Part shown: positions 15,795-24,307 of the stretch, in pieces
Position numbering within the stretch: position 1 is the first letter of the stretch
Layout: every line of letters begins with the position of its first letter
Assembly (NCBI GenBank): GCA_001304215.1
Contig: LJVB01000011.1
Span: forward strand, 1 to 41,114
Length of the DNA: 41,114 nt
Direction: 5' to 3'
DNA from: Acidithiobacillales bacterium SM1_46
Lineage (GTDB): Bacteria; Pseudomonadota; Gammaproteobacteria; Acidiferrobacterales; Sulfurifustaceae
The notes under the pieces: generated by a model
What the model was told of the DNA's origin: nothing
What the model saw: only the letters and a program-made list of their open reading frames with translations
Database searches by the model: none
Translations under genes and position numbers: made by a program

Positions 15795-16565
15795 CTATTG
15801 CAGCGATCCGCCGCCGCGCCGCCCTGCAGCGGCCCCGATCAAGCTCGCGACGGCGAGCGTCCAGACAACGAGCGGTCCGGTAGGCAGGTCCCACAACGCA
15901 GAGACGGCAATTCCAGCAGCGAACCCGACCGCGCCAATGGCGTAGCCTGCCCAGATGGCGCGAGCGCCGGCGAGGCGGTAGGCCCCGAGCGCCGGCACGA
16001 TGAGGCTGGCAAACACCAAATACACTCCCACCAGTTGCACCGACGCCGTCACCGCCAACGCGAACATTGCGTAGAAGCCGATGCGTCCCAGGCGCTCCCG
16101 CGCGCCGAACCAAAGCGCGAGAATGACCGCGGTGAGCAGGGCGACAGGTAGCAACTGCACGTAGCTTACCCACAAGATCTGTCCGACCAGAAGGTCCTTG
16201 AGATGTTCGCCTCCGTGCGGGTTATTCGCGAGTAGCAGGATCCCGGCACAGGCGGCAAGTACGAACAGCACGCCGATCAATGCCTCCTGCACCTCGGGCC
16301 AACGCTTCTCGGTGAAGGTGAGCAGCAACGCGCCGAGCAGCGCCGCGACCACGGCCGCGATCTGCACGGCAATTCGCTGCGGCTCCCAGCCCAGGGCATC
16401 GGCAGCAACAACGCCGAGACCCGCGATCTGTGCGATCGCGAGGTCGATGAACACGATGCCACGCGCCAGCACCTGCTGACCCATCGGCACGTGCGTGGCG
16501 AGCACCAGCAGGCCCGCCAGAAACGCGGGGCCAAGAATGCTGAGGTCGAGCGCGTCGACGCTCAC
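15795..16565 (-). CDS. znuB: Zinc/manganese-type ABC transporter permease
   Basis: Inner-membrane permease of the ABC-3 family (ZnuB/MntB type). The 256-residue protein has about 8-9 hydrophobic segments and the family landmarks LATHVPMGQQVLARGIVFIDLAIAQ, ALIGVLFVLAACAGILLL, and LVGVYLVFASLIVPALGA. GTG start at 16565 overlaps the stop of the binding protein (GTGA). The operon ends here; no ATPase gene follows, unlike standard znuABC, so the ATPase must be elsewhere or borrowed. Gene symbol by family; the metal is inferred as zinc. Confidence 0.87.
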   Translation of the reverse strand: MSVDALDLSILGPAFLAGLLVLATHVPMGQQVLARGIVFIDLAIAQIAGLGVVAADALGWEPQRIAVQIAAVVAALLGALLLTFTEKRWPEVQEALIGVLFVLAACAGILLLANNPHGGEHLKDLLVGQILWVSYVQLLPVALLTAVILALWFGARERLGRIGFYAMFALAVTASVQLVGVYLVFASLIVPALGAYRLAGARAIWAGYAIGAVGFAAGIAVSALWDLPTGPLVVWTLAVASLIGAAAGRRGGGSLQ

Positions 16566-17464
16566 TTGAGCGCTCCCAGCAAACGCTCCACGGTATCGTC
16601 AAACAATCCGAACAGGTCTTTCGCCTTGTCCGAGCCACCTACCGTGAACGGAACCATGACGGCGGGAATCTTGGCGCGGTTCGCGAGCCATTCCGAGGCG
16701 CGGGCGTCGTCATAGGGGGTGCGAATCACCATGCGCGCCGGTTCGCGCTTCAGTTGCGTCAGTATTTTTTCGAGATGTGTGGCTGTCGGTTCGACGCCGG
16801 GCTTTGGTTCGAGCTCCGCGATCTCGCGCATTCCCAGCCAGGCGTTCAGGTACGCCCAGCTCTTGTGGTGCGAGACTATGTTCGCGCCGCGCAGCGGTGC
16901 GGCCTCCTTCTGCCAGCGCTCGATCGCGGCACTCCATCGCTTGGCAAAGTCCCGTTGGCGCGCCTGATAGAAGGGCGCATTGACCGGATCGATTTCCCCC
17001 AGCCGCTGTGACAGTGCAGTGGCCACGCGGCCGATGTTACGCGGGTCTGTCTGGATGTGCGGATTGCCGCCGGGGTGCACATCGCCGGCGGCGCGATCCA
17101 GGCGCGTAGGGATCTCCAGTTTCGGCACATAGTTCGCCGCTTCGAAGTAACCGGGTTTGCCCGGCTGAATCGCGTCATTTCCCGATTGCCGCAGTACGAT
17201 CGGTAGCCAGCCGATCTCGAGTTCCGCGCCGGTGCACACGACCAGGTTCGAACGTCGCGCCTGCGCCAGCAGGCTGGGTTTCGCCTGCACACGGTGCGGA
17301 TCCTGAAACGGGTTGGTGGCCACATAGGCCGATACACGATCGCCCCCGAGCTCCTGCACAAGCGCGCCCCATTCGGGTTCGCAGGTGAAGACATTGATCG
17401 CCGCGGCCTGCTGAGCAAAGCCCAGCGTTGCCGCGGTCAGTAAAAAGCCAAGCACGTTTTTCAT
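16562..17464 (-). CDS. znuA: Periplasmic metal-binding protein of ABC importer (ZnuA-like)
   Basis: Cluster A-I metal-binding protein, 300 residues. Signal peptide MKNVLGFLLTAATLGFAQQAAA. Likely metal ligands are the His in FQDPHRVQAKPS (about residue 57), the His in GGNPHIQTDPRN (about 134), the His pair in SHHKSWAYL (about 199) and the Asp pair in TPYDDARASEW (about 268). The His-rich loop of E. coli ZnuA is absent. Two Cys (FTCEPEW, VVCTGAE) may form a disulfide. Zinc is the best guess because of the neighbouring genes; manganese is possible. Overlaps the permease start. Confidence 0.86.
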   Translation of the reverse strand: MKNVLGFLLTAATLGFAQQAAAINVFTCEPEWGALVQELGGDRVSAYVATNPFQDPHRVQAKPSLLAQARRSNLVVCTGAELEIGWLPIVLRQSGNDAIQPGKPGYFEAANYVPKLEIPTRLDRAAGDVHPGGNPHIQTDPRNIGRVATALSQRLGEIDPVNAPFYQARQRDFAKRWSAAIERWQKEAAPLRGANIVSHHKSWAYLNAWLGMREIAELEPKPGVEPTATHLEKILTQLKREPARMVIRTPYDDARASEWLANRAKIPAVMVPFTVGGSDKAKDLFGLFDDTVERLLGALK

Positions 17465-17482
17465 GTTGAGTATTCCTTGAAA

Positions 17483-18811
17483 TCAGAACTGGTGGGCGCC
17501 GTGGGCACCTAGGCTCATCTGGTATTGCACGAACCACTGCCTGTCTGTCACATCCTCGCGCGACTGGTCGAGCGCATATTGCACGCGGATACGACTGAAC
17601 TCGCTCAGGTTGTAGTCGAGCATGACGGTGTTCTTCGATGGATTGAAATCCGGTCGCGCGAGGTTCGAGCCGTTGGATGAGAAATCTACCGTTCCCTGAT
17701 CCAGGCGCTCAGTCCGCAACCCTACGCGCCAATAGGGCATGAATTGATAGACACCTTGTATGTACCATCCGGATTGTCTTGCGTCGTACGATGCGGTGTT
17801 CGTGGCGCCCAGTGCGCCGTCCGAATCATAGGTGAGATCGCCGTGCTCCTGGCGCCGCATGTATTCCGCCTGCAATTTGAAGTTCGTTTGAGATGGATTC
17901 CCGTTCGGCGCGTACTTCCAAACGAAATCGGCGATCCACAGGCGGGTGTCGCCACTGAAACTGTTGGTCACCGCGGTGCCGGCGATATTCATATCGGACA
18001 ATTCCTGGTCCTGCGGCGAGGTTCCCAGCCACGACAGCCCGGCACGCCAGCTGTGGCTCGCACCGATGTCACCGCCCACGTGCGCGAACACGGTACCGGC
18101 GCCGAAACCATTCTTGTCGCGGTCGCTGCCCGGATACGGGCGGCCGCGCCCGAGTTCCGAGCCGAGTTCAAGAAAAATGTCGGTCGGCGCGAGCCATTTC
18201 ACCTGTATTCCGTCGTCGCCGAACTGCGTGCCAAGGAATGCCTGGTAGGCGAGCGGCGCATCCACGAAATCCCAGGTGTGAGCGTGTTGGGAATTCAGGT
18301 AACCAATGCCCGAGTAAAACCGGCCGGCCTTGATCGTGAGCCCATGCGACAGGGCGGTCGTTTGCACAAATGCCTCTTCCACTGACGCCGTGTTGTCCGG
18401 GGCGATCGCGTAAGTCAGCATCCCGTAGAAGTAAGGGTCGATGCTGGCGTAAAGCGCGATTTCGCTCTCCGCGAGGCTAACACCACGCTGGCCCGGGCCG
18501 AGTTCGGCGCCGGACGGAAGCGGGAAACCGCTGATGCGGTAGTTGGCGGGATCCTGCGAGAGGTTGGCATAAAGGCCCGAAAGGATCAGCGAGATGCCGG
18601 GATTGAAACTGTTGGCTGCCGTCGCCGGCGCAGGCGGCGGCGTTGACTCCAGTTGTTTGACGCGTTCTTCGAGCGACTGCAGGCGTTGCTCGTTGCCTGG
18701 TTCCGCGTGCGTTTCGGCTGCCGGGGTCGGATTGTCGCTTGCGGCGGCGAGTGCCGTGCCCGGCGCCATAACGGCCGCCGTGACGGCGACAAACAGGATT
18801 CTTCGCAACAT
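17483..18811 (-). CDS. Outer-membrane beta-barrel porin of the metal uptake operon
   Basis: 442-residue exported protein: signal peptide MLRRILFVAVTAAVMAPGTALA, then a short coiled coil NEQRLQSLEERVKQLE (about residues 43-58), a Pro/Ala linker, and a barrel with alternating polar/aromatic strands ending in ...MSLGAHGAHQF with terminal Phe, the usual outer-membrane sorting signal. Relatives in metal clusters are sometimes annotated as zinc-regulated outer-membrane receptors; no TonB plug is visible, so a passive pore is more likely. Ribosome site GAAGAGG before ATG 18811. It precedes znuA by 18 bases and presumably lets the metal reach the periplasm. Confidence 0.8.
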   Translation of the reverse strand: MLRRILFVAVTAAVMAPGTALAAASDNPTPAAETHAEPGNEQRLQSLEERVKQLESTPPPAPATAANSFNPGISLILSGLYANLSQDPANYRISGFPLPSGAELGPGQRGVSLAESEIALYASIDPYFYGMLTYAIAPDNTASVEEAFVQTTALSHGLTIKAGRFYSGIGYLNSQHAHTWDFVDAPLAYQAFLGTQFGDDGIQVKWLAPTDIFLELGSELGRGRPYPGSDRDKNGFGAGTVFAHVGGDIGASHSWRAGLSWLGTSPQDQELSDMNIAGTAVTNSFSGDTRLWIADFVWKYAPNGNPSQTNFKLQAEYMRRQEHGDLTYDSDGALGATNTASYDARQSGWYIQGVYQFMPYWRVGLRTERLDQGTVDFSSNGSNLARPDFNPSKNTVMLDYNLSEFSRIRVQYALDQSREDVTDRQWFVQYQMSLGAHGAHQF

Positions 18812-19023
18812 GATGCCTCTTCCGAAATGATTGGGTGAACGGCCACCTGGGTTGCACGGGTCGGATACCCCGAGCGGTCCAGGTCTGGTCGGGTCAACAA
18901 CGGGTCGCCCAATCCTGAAACAGAACCCTTTGGCAAACGGTGCTAGTAGCGATCAAGCGGAGAGTCTTGCCTTGTCGCTTCGGGCTCCGCGCTCAAATGA
19001 GCATTTGCCTTGGGAATGGGGCG

Positions 19024-19329
19024 TTAGATTTCGGAAGCGATCGGCGGGCCGCGAACCGAGTTGGCGCGGAATTCCTGGCGGAGCTGTGCGGGGAGGGAGA
19101 CTGGCGGTACATGAAATTCGGGTACGCCGGCGTCTACCAAGACGCATGCAGAAGGCGGCGGGCCGCTCGGATGAGCTGCAAAGAGACACAGTGCGCAGGA
19201 GGTGTCGAGCTTGTCGGCATCATGCCCAACGGCGTGTGCCAGTGTGCCAATTTGCGTGAGAAGCAGCAGGGCCGCCAATCCGGCGGTTAGGTGCAGTTTG
19301 AGCGAGCGGCGGCGCGGCACGATGCGCAT
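19024..19329 (-). CDS. Small exported or membrane protein with His/Cys motif, unknown function
   Basis: 101 residues from ATG 19329: basic start MRIVPRRRSLK, one hydrophobic segment (LHLTAGLAALLLLTQIGTLAHA), then HAVGHDADKLDTSCALCLFAAH, a cluster of His, Asp and CxxC that could bind a metal. This resembles small DUF2946-like proteins found beside metal-uptake genes, by general impression and not by search. The rest is Pro-rich and ends REFRANSVRGPPIASEI. It lies upstream of the porin and znuAB on the same strand, so it may be the first gene of that operon. Chaperone or sensor of the metal are guesses only. Confidence 0.62.
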   Translation of the reverse strand: MRIVPRRRSLKLHLTAGLAALLLLTQIGTLAHAVGHDADKLDTSCALCLFAAHPSGPPPSACVLVDAGVPEFHVPPVSLPAQLRQEFRANSVRGPPIASEI

Positions 19330-19363
19330 TATCGCGCGATCCCTGGGTTCGTAGGCAAGCGGT

Positions 19364-19855
19364 TCATGCGGTGTGCTTGGTCTCGGCGATCTCGCGCAGC
19401 ACGGCAATTTCGTCGCAATGGTTGTACTTGTAGCATTTTACGCAAACGCTCCAGACCTTCTCCGGCAGCGTCTCCTTGGCGACGGTCCGAAATCCGAGCT
19501 TTTGAAAGAAGTCCGGCACATAGGTCAGTGCCATGATGCGCTTGAGACCGATGATGCGCGCCTCCTCCACAATGCGATCGACCAGCATGCGCCCGAAGCC
19601 GCGATTCTTGTAGCCATCTGCCACGACCAGTGAGCGCACCTCGCCAAGATTCTCGGTAAAAATCTCGAGTGCGCCGCATCCGACCAGCCTGCCATCGATG
19701 TCGATGACAAAGAAGTCACGTAAGTGCCGGTAAAGCTCCGACATCGAGCGCGGTAGCAGGTTTCCCTGCGACGCATAGATTTCGAGCAGGTGGTGGATCT
19801 CCGGCACATCGGCTATCGCGGCCGGCCGGACGTCCGCCACGCTTGCCGCGGACAC
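19364..19855 (-). CDS. GNAT N-acetyltransferase, short ArgA-like
   Basis: 163-residue acetyltransferase resembling stand-alone N-acetylglutamate synthase (short NAGS). Features are VRPAAIADVPEIHHLLEIYA, GNLLPRSMSELYRHLRDF, LVGCGALEIF, the acetyl-CoA loop VVADGYKNRGFGRML (Q/RxxGxG/A-like, about residues 78-92), FFQKLGFRTV, and the C-terminal VWSVCVKCYKYNHCDEIAV typical of this group. No ATG is available between the recN stop and the conserved part; GTG at 19855 starts 4 bases after that stop. Arginine precursor synthesis is possible, but acceptor specificity is not proven by sequence. Confidence 0.8.
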   Translation of the reverse strand: MSAASVADVRPAAIADVPEIHHLLEIYASQGNLLPRSMSELYRHLRDFFVIDIDGRLVGCGALEIFTENLGEVRSLVVADGYKNRGFGRMLVDRIVEEARIIGLKRIMALTYVPDFFQKLGFRTVAKETLPEKVWSVCVKCYKYNHCDEIAVLREIAETKHTA

Positions 19856-19859
19856 CGAT

Positions 19860-21533
19860 TCAGGCCGTGGCGCGCGCAAGCATGTCCTCCGCGTGGGCGA
19901 GTGTCTGTTTGCTGATCTCGATGCCACCGATCATGCGCGCAATCTCCTTGACGCGATCGGTGCCGCTGAGCGGTTGAATCTCCGTGGTCGTGGTCTTGCC
20001 GGTAGTGTGCTTGATCACCGCGAGATGCGCGTGGCCAAGTGCCGCGACTTGCGCCAGATGGGTGATTACCAGCACCTGACGGTTATCGCCGAGCGTGCGA
20101 AGCTTCTGTCCCACGATCTCCGCCACACGCCCGCCAACGCCGACATCCACCTCGTCAAATATGAGCGTCGGGATGCGCCCGAGCGCCGCCGTTACGACCT
20201 GGAGCGCGAGCGAGATGCGCGAGAGCTCGCCACCCGAGGCGACTTTGGCAAGCGGTTTGGGCGGTTGGCCGGGATTGGCGCTGACAACGAATTCGACGCG
20301 TTCGAGCCCGTGCGCGCTCAGCTCGCCATCTGGCAGTGGGGTCACCAACACCTCGAAGCGCCCACCGGGCATGCCGAGTTCCTGCATGCGCGCGGTCACG
20401 GTTTCGGCAAGCTTCTTGGATACGCGCTCCCGGCCTTTCGTGATCTCGCCGGCGGCGGCGAGATATTGCTTGCGGGCATCAGCCAGTTGCACCTCGAGCT
20501 TGGCCACATTGGTGTCAAAATGCTCTATGTCGTCGAGCTCGGTGCGCAGTCTCACCGACAGCGCAGGAAGCTCCTGCGGCGTGACGCGATGCTTGCGCGC
20601 CAGCGCATCGATCGATCCGATCCGCTCCTCGAGCCACGCGAGCCGGCTTGGATCCAGCTCGAGATCATCCAGATACTGATGCAGCTGCGAGGCGGCTTCG
20701 TCGATCTGGATGGACGCTTCGTTCAGCAGGGCAGCGATAGCGCCGAGGCGCGCGTCGTACTGACTGAGGGCCTCGAGTCGTGCCATTGCGCGCCCGATGT
20801 TGCCCGCTACGGACTGTTCGTCGTCGTCATAAATCGCCTGCGCCACGGCTTGGGTGCCCTCGAGCAGCTGCGCGCCATGCGCGAGCCGCGCGTGTTCCTC
20901 TTCGAGCGCTGGAATTTCCTCCACCGTAAGCTTGAGCACTTCCAGCTCATTGACCTGGTAGCGCAGCAGCTCGAGACGCGCAGTGCGATCGGCGGATTCG
21001 CGTCGCAGCGTTGAGAGGCGCTCCTCGATTTCGCGCATGGCTCGGTAGAGACCGGCTAGGGCCTCAACCTTTTGGGACAGGCCCGCATAGTCATCGAGCG
21101 TTTGGCGCTGGGCATCACGTTTGAGCAGCGACTGATGTTCATGTTGCCCATGGATGTCCACCAGCAGCTCACCGAGTTCGCGCAGTTGCTGAATGGGTAC
21201 CGGCCGACCGTTAATGTAGCCCTTTGAGGGTTTGTCGGTCTCGAGCACGCGCCGTAGCACGCATTCGCGGTCCTCGAAGAGTTCCTGGGCCTTGAGCCAG
21301 CGCGCGGCATCCGAATCGGGCTTGAGGGTAAAACTGGCTGACACTTCGGCGCGGTTCGCACCGTGGCGAATGACGCCTACATCGGCGCGCTCTCCCAGCG
21401 CCAGGGCAAGGGCGTCGATCATGATTGATTTGCCGGCGCCGGTTTCGCCAGTGACCACCGTGAGGCCATCCGCCAGGGCGATTTCGAGCGTCTTGACGAT
21501 CGCGAAGTCGCGAATGTGCAGGTCCGTCAGCAT
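19860..21533 (-). CDS. recN: DNA repair protein RecN
   Basis: SMC-like ATPase acting in double-strand-break repair. 557 residues: Walker A GETGAGKS near the start (about 29-36), long coiled coils in the middle, then the ABC signature ASGGELSRISLALQ (about 430-443) and Walker B TLIFDEVDVGVGG (about 460-472). Length matches the family. ATG at 21533 follows the nadK stop by 6 bases, a conserved nadK-recN order. Confidence 0.95.
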   Translation of the reverse strand: MLTDLHIRDFAIVKTLEIALADGLTVVTGETGAGKSIMIDALALALGERADVGVIRHGANRAEVSASFTLKPDSDAARWLKAQELFEDRECVLRRVLETDKPSKGYINGRPVPIQQLRELGELLVDIHGQHEHQSLLKRDAQRQTLDDYAGLSQKVEALAGLYRAMREIEERLSTLRRESADRTARLELLRYQVNELEVLKLTVEEIPALEEEHARLAHGAQLLEGTQAVAQAIYDDDEQSVAGNIGRAMARLEALSQYDARLGAIAALLNEASIQIDEAASQLHQYLDDLELDPSRLAWLEERIGSIDALARKHRVTPQELPALSVRLRTELDDIEHFDTNVAKLEVQLADARKQYLAAAGEITKGRERVSKKLAETVTARMQELGMPGGRFEVLVTPLPDGELSAHGLERVEFVVSANPGQPPKPLAKVASGGELSRISLALQVVTAALGRIPTLIFDEVDVGVGGRVAEIVGQKLRTLGDNRQVLVITHLAQVAALGHAHLAVIKHTTGKTTTTEIQPLSGTDRVKEIARMIGGIEISKQTLAHAEDMLARATA

Positions 21534-21539
21534 GCCGGT

Positions 21540-22409
21540 CTACTTGCCCCAGAACAGTTTGGCGCGCAAGACGTCGAAATGACTCCGGTTCACGGGATGG
21601 AGCAGCTCTACCGGATTCTCGGCACGCCGCACGTAGATGCGGTCAGCAACCTCGAGCGGAAAATTCACTTGCCCGTCACAGGTGACGCGCGCCTGCGCCG
21701 GCTGCCCGATGATGACGATCTCGACTGTGCTATCGCTCGATACCACGATCGGACGGAAGGAGAGCGTGTGCGGGCAGATTGGCACGAGGGAAATGGCGGC
21801 GAGCGTCGGGTGCAGGATTGGTCCGCCGGCCGACATCGCGTACGCCGTCGAACCGGTGGGGCTTGAGACGATAATGCCGTCGGCGCGGCTGTCGATCACA
21901 AACTCGCCACCGAGATAGATCTCGAATTCGATCAGTCTCGCGATTTCGCCCTTGCTGATCACGACGTCGTTCAGTGCGTTGCCTTCCTGAACGATCTTGC
22001 CCTTGCGCATGATCTCGACATGCAGCAGGAGGCGCCGCTCGAGCTGATAGTCGCCATCCAGAATGCGTCCGATCTGATCGCCCATGACGTCGGGCGTGAT
22101 GTCCGCGAGAAAGCCGAGCCGCCCGAGGTTCACGCCAATGATCGGTACCCCGCACGGCGCCATTTGGCGGGCCACGTGGAGCAACGTGCCATCCCCGCCG
22201 ATTACGATCGCGAGGTCGATGGTCGTGCACAGGGCCGCGAGCGGCTTGGCCGGCGCGACTTGCTCGGGCAGGAGGCGCGAAGTGTCCTCGTCGATCAGTA
22301 CGCGGATACCGCGCTCGGCGAGGATCTTGTGCAGCCGCAGCACATGTCCCACCACCGATTCGTCCTGGTACTTGCCAAAGAGTCCGATGGTCTTGATGGA
22401 TTTCTTCAT
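21540..22409 (-). CDS. nadK: NAD kinase
   Basis: Phosphorylates NAD to NADP. 289 residues from ATG 22409, with the catalytic GGDGT in LAIVIGGDGTLLHVAR (about residues 67-82), GVNLGRLGFLADI, NDVVISKG, and SRADGIIVSSPTGSTAYAMSAGGPILHP, all family landmarks. Divergent from hrcA, sharing an intergenic region that contains a CIRCE operator close to the hrcA side. Confidence 0.96.
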   Translation of the reverse strand: MKKSIKTIGLFGKYQDESVVGHVLRLHKILAERGIRVLIDEDTSRLLPEQVAPAKPLAALCTTIDLAIVIGGDGTLLHVARQMAPCGVPIIGVNLGRLGFLADITPDVMGDQIGRILDGDYQLERRLLLHVEIMRKGKIVQEGNALNDVVISKGEIARLIEFEIYLGGEFVIDSRADGIIVSSPTGSTAYAMSAGGPILHPTLAAISLVPICPHTLSFRPIVVSSDSTVEIVIIGQPAQARVTCDGQVNFPLEVADRIYVRRAENPVELLHPVNRSHFDVLRAKLFWGK

Positions 22410-22491
22410 GGGGCCATAGCGGTGCCAGCGGTCGCTAAACCTAGCATTTAAGCCGTGATGGGCCAATCGCGCGATGAGCCCGAACGGTCCC

Positions 22492-22518
22492 TTGGCACTC
22501 GCCATGCGCGAGTGCTAA
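22492..22518. promoter_or_regulatory. CIRCE operator (HrcA binding site)
   Basis: TTGGCACTC-N9-GAGTGCTAA, matching the CIRCE consensus TTAGCACTC-N9-GAGTGCTAA at all but one base. It lies 24 bases before the hrcA start and overlaps a plausible promoter (TTGGCA at 22492, TAAAGT at 22516, 18-bp spacing), so HrcA should repress its own gene. Confidence 0.93.
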
Positions 22519-22542
22519 AGTTGCTCGACGAGGTGGTCAAGC

Positions 22543-23601
22543 ATGTCGTTGTCTCCCCGAGCCGAACTACTCCTGAAGGCCCTGATCGAGCGCTATATCG
22601 CGGACGGTCAGCCGGTCGGTTCGCGCACGCTTGCGCGCCAAGCCGGGCTCGATCTTTCCCCCGCGACGGTGCGCAATGTCATGGCGGATCTCGAGGAGAT
22701 GGGCCTCATCCGCTCACCGCATACCTCGGCCGGGCGCGTGCCGACAGAAAAGGGGTACCGGCTATTCGTTGACTCGTTGCTCAAGGTGCAGCCGCTCGAC
22801 ACAATCGAGCTGCGACGCCTCCAAGATGAGCTCGACTTTCACCAGAATCCACAGCAACTCATTGAGTCGGCCTCGCATATGTTGTCGGACGTGAGCCGAC
22901 TCGCGGGGATCGTCATGGTCCCGCGGCGCGACGAGCAGACCTCCCTGCGCCAGATCGAATTCGTGCCGTTGTCGGGCGGACGCATCCTGGTGATCCTGGT
23001 GACGCAGGACGGCCAGGTACATAACCGCATCGTCGTGCCGGAACGCGACTACAGCGCATCCGAGCTTACCCAGGCTGCCAATTGCTTCAACGAGACCTAT
23101 GCCGGTCGCGCCATGAGCGATGTGCGCCACGCGTTGCTTGCCGAGATGCAACAGGCAAGTGACGACATGCAGCGAATCCTCACCATGGCGGTCAGCATGG
23201 CGCGCCAGGCGTTTGCCCCGGGTGCGGAAGGGTCTGACGCGCTGGTGGTCCACGGTGAGTCGAACCTAATGGACTTTCCGGAGCTTGGAGACGTCCGTCG
23301 CCTGCGCCGATTGTTCGACGCATTCAACGCCAAACGCGACCTGTTGCATTTGCTGGACCGCAGCATGCGAGCGGGCGGAATAAAGATTTTCATTGGCAGC
23401 GAGTCGGGGCACGAAGTTCTTACGGAGTGCAGCGTGGTAACGGCCCCGTTTAGTGTCGAAGGTCAGATCGTCGGCACACTGGGCGTGATTGGTCCGACCC
23501 GCATGGCCTACCAGCAAGTGATCCCGATTGTGGACATAACCGCTCGGCTGCTATCGAGCGCCCTCTCGTTGACGGACCGCGGCACCCGGCTTGAAAGCTG
23601 A
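22543..23601 (+). CDS. hrcA: Heat-inducible transcription repressor HrcA
   Basis: Repressor of heat-shock genes that binds CIRCE and depends on chaperonin for activity. 352 residues: winged helix near the N-terminus (ERYIADGQPVGSRTLAR, LSPATVRNVMADLEEMGLI, HTSAGRVPTEKGYRLFVD), and the C-terminal GPTRMAYQQVIPIVD typical of HrcA. Ribosome site GAGGTGG before ATG 22543. A CIRCE operator lies immediately upstream, consistent with autoregulation. Confidence 0.96.
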   Translation: MSLSPRAELLLKALIERYIADGQPVGSRTLARQAGLDLSPATVRNVMADLEEMGLIRSPHTSAGRVPTEKGYRLFVDSLLKVQPLDTIELRRLQDELDFHQNPQQLIESASHMLSDVSRLAGIVMVPRRDEQTSLRQIEFVPLSGGRILVILVTQDGQVHNRIVVPERDYSASELTQAANCFNETYAGRAMSDVRHALLAEMQQASDDMQRILTMAVSMARQAFAPGAEGSDALVVHGESNLMDFPELGDVRRLRRLFDAFNAKRDLLHLLDRSMRAGGIKIFIGSESGHEVLTECSVVTAPFSVEGQIVGTLGVIGPTRMAYQQVIPIVDITARLLSSALSLTDRGTRLES

Positions 23602-23646
23602 AAGCCGCGGCCCCACTTCGAAAAAGTCCCTCAAGTTTGTCTGGAG

Positions 23647-24222
23647 ATGAATGGCGTGACGACGTCGCCTGATGAATCCGTGCAGAAGAATGGCACCGCC
23701 CCCGAACAGCCAGCCGGGGAGCTGCCGGCGCCAGAAGTGTCGGCGCTCGAGAAGGAGCTAGAGGAAGTGCGCGCGCAGGCGACGGAAAATCTGGACAAGT
23801 TTCTCCGCGCCAAGGCCGAGACCGACAACGTGCGCCGGCGGGCCGAAAACGAGGTCGCGAGCGCCCACAAATACGCAGTCGACCGGTTCGCCTCTGAAAT
23901 CATCGCCGTGCGCGATTCGCTCGATCTTGCGCGGGCGGTCGATCTGTCGGCCGCGAATCTCGAAGCGGTGGCAAAGATGCGCGAGGGGCTAGAGCTTACA
24001 CTCAAGCTGCTCGACGACGTGTTCGGCAAGTTTGGGATCGCCGTGCTGGATCCTGCTGGGGAAAAGTTCGATCCCACGCGCCACCAGGCTATTAGTATGG
24101 TGGAATCGGCGGACGTACCTCCCGGAAACGTCGTAACCGTCGTGCAGAAGGGCTATCTACTCCACGATCGCGTGCTGCGCCCCGCAATGGTTGTGGTCTG
24201 CAAGGCACCGGCAGGCGAGTAG
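23647..24222 (+). CDS. grpE: Nucleotide exchange factor GrpE
   Basis: Releases ADP from DnaK. 191 residues: acidic/Pro-rich start, long helix ALEKELEEVRAQATENLDKFLRAKAETDN, RRRAENEVASAHKYAVDRF, and the beta domain GEKFDPTRHQAISMVESADVPPGNVVTVVQKGYLLHDRVLRPAMVVV split over residues about 137-185, all standard. ATG at 23647 with GGAG upstream, 45 bases after hrcA, so probably in the same CIRCE-controlled unit. Confidence 0.95.
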   Translation: MNGVTTSPDESVQKNGTAPEQPAGELPAPEVSALEKELEEVRAQATENLDKFLRAKAETDNVRRRAENEVASAHKYAVDRFASEIIAVRDSLDLARAVDLSAANLEAVAKMREGLELTLKLLDDVFGKFGIAVLDPAGEKFDPTRHQAISMVESADVPPGNVVTVVQKGYLLHDRVLRPAMVVVCKAPAGE

Positions 24223-24233
24223 CCGTGACGGGC

Positions 24234-24262
24234 CTTGAAACTGCCGGCCTTTAGCCCCATTT
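24234..24262 (+). promoter_or_regulatory. Sigma-32 heat-shock promoter of dnaK
   Basis: CTTGAAA (24234-24240), a 14-base spacer, then CCCCATTT (24255-24262): a near-perfect match to the RpoH consensus. Transcription should begin near 24270, about 40 bases before dnaK. Confidence 0.9.
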
Positions 24263-24307
24263 CCACAATAACTTAAGGCTTATTTTTTCCGTTCGAGGAA
24301 CCGCAAC

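Noticed and set aside
18812-19023. Zur box before the porin
   Set aside because: No convincing palindrome matching known Zur sites was seen; a motif search would be needed.
19893-21014. 373-codon open frame antisense to recN
   Set aside because: Complementary shadow of recN coiled-coil codons.
23601-23647. Sigma-32 promoter before grpE
   Set aside because: CTTCGAAA is present, but no CCCCAT-like -10 lies at correct spacing.
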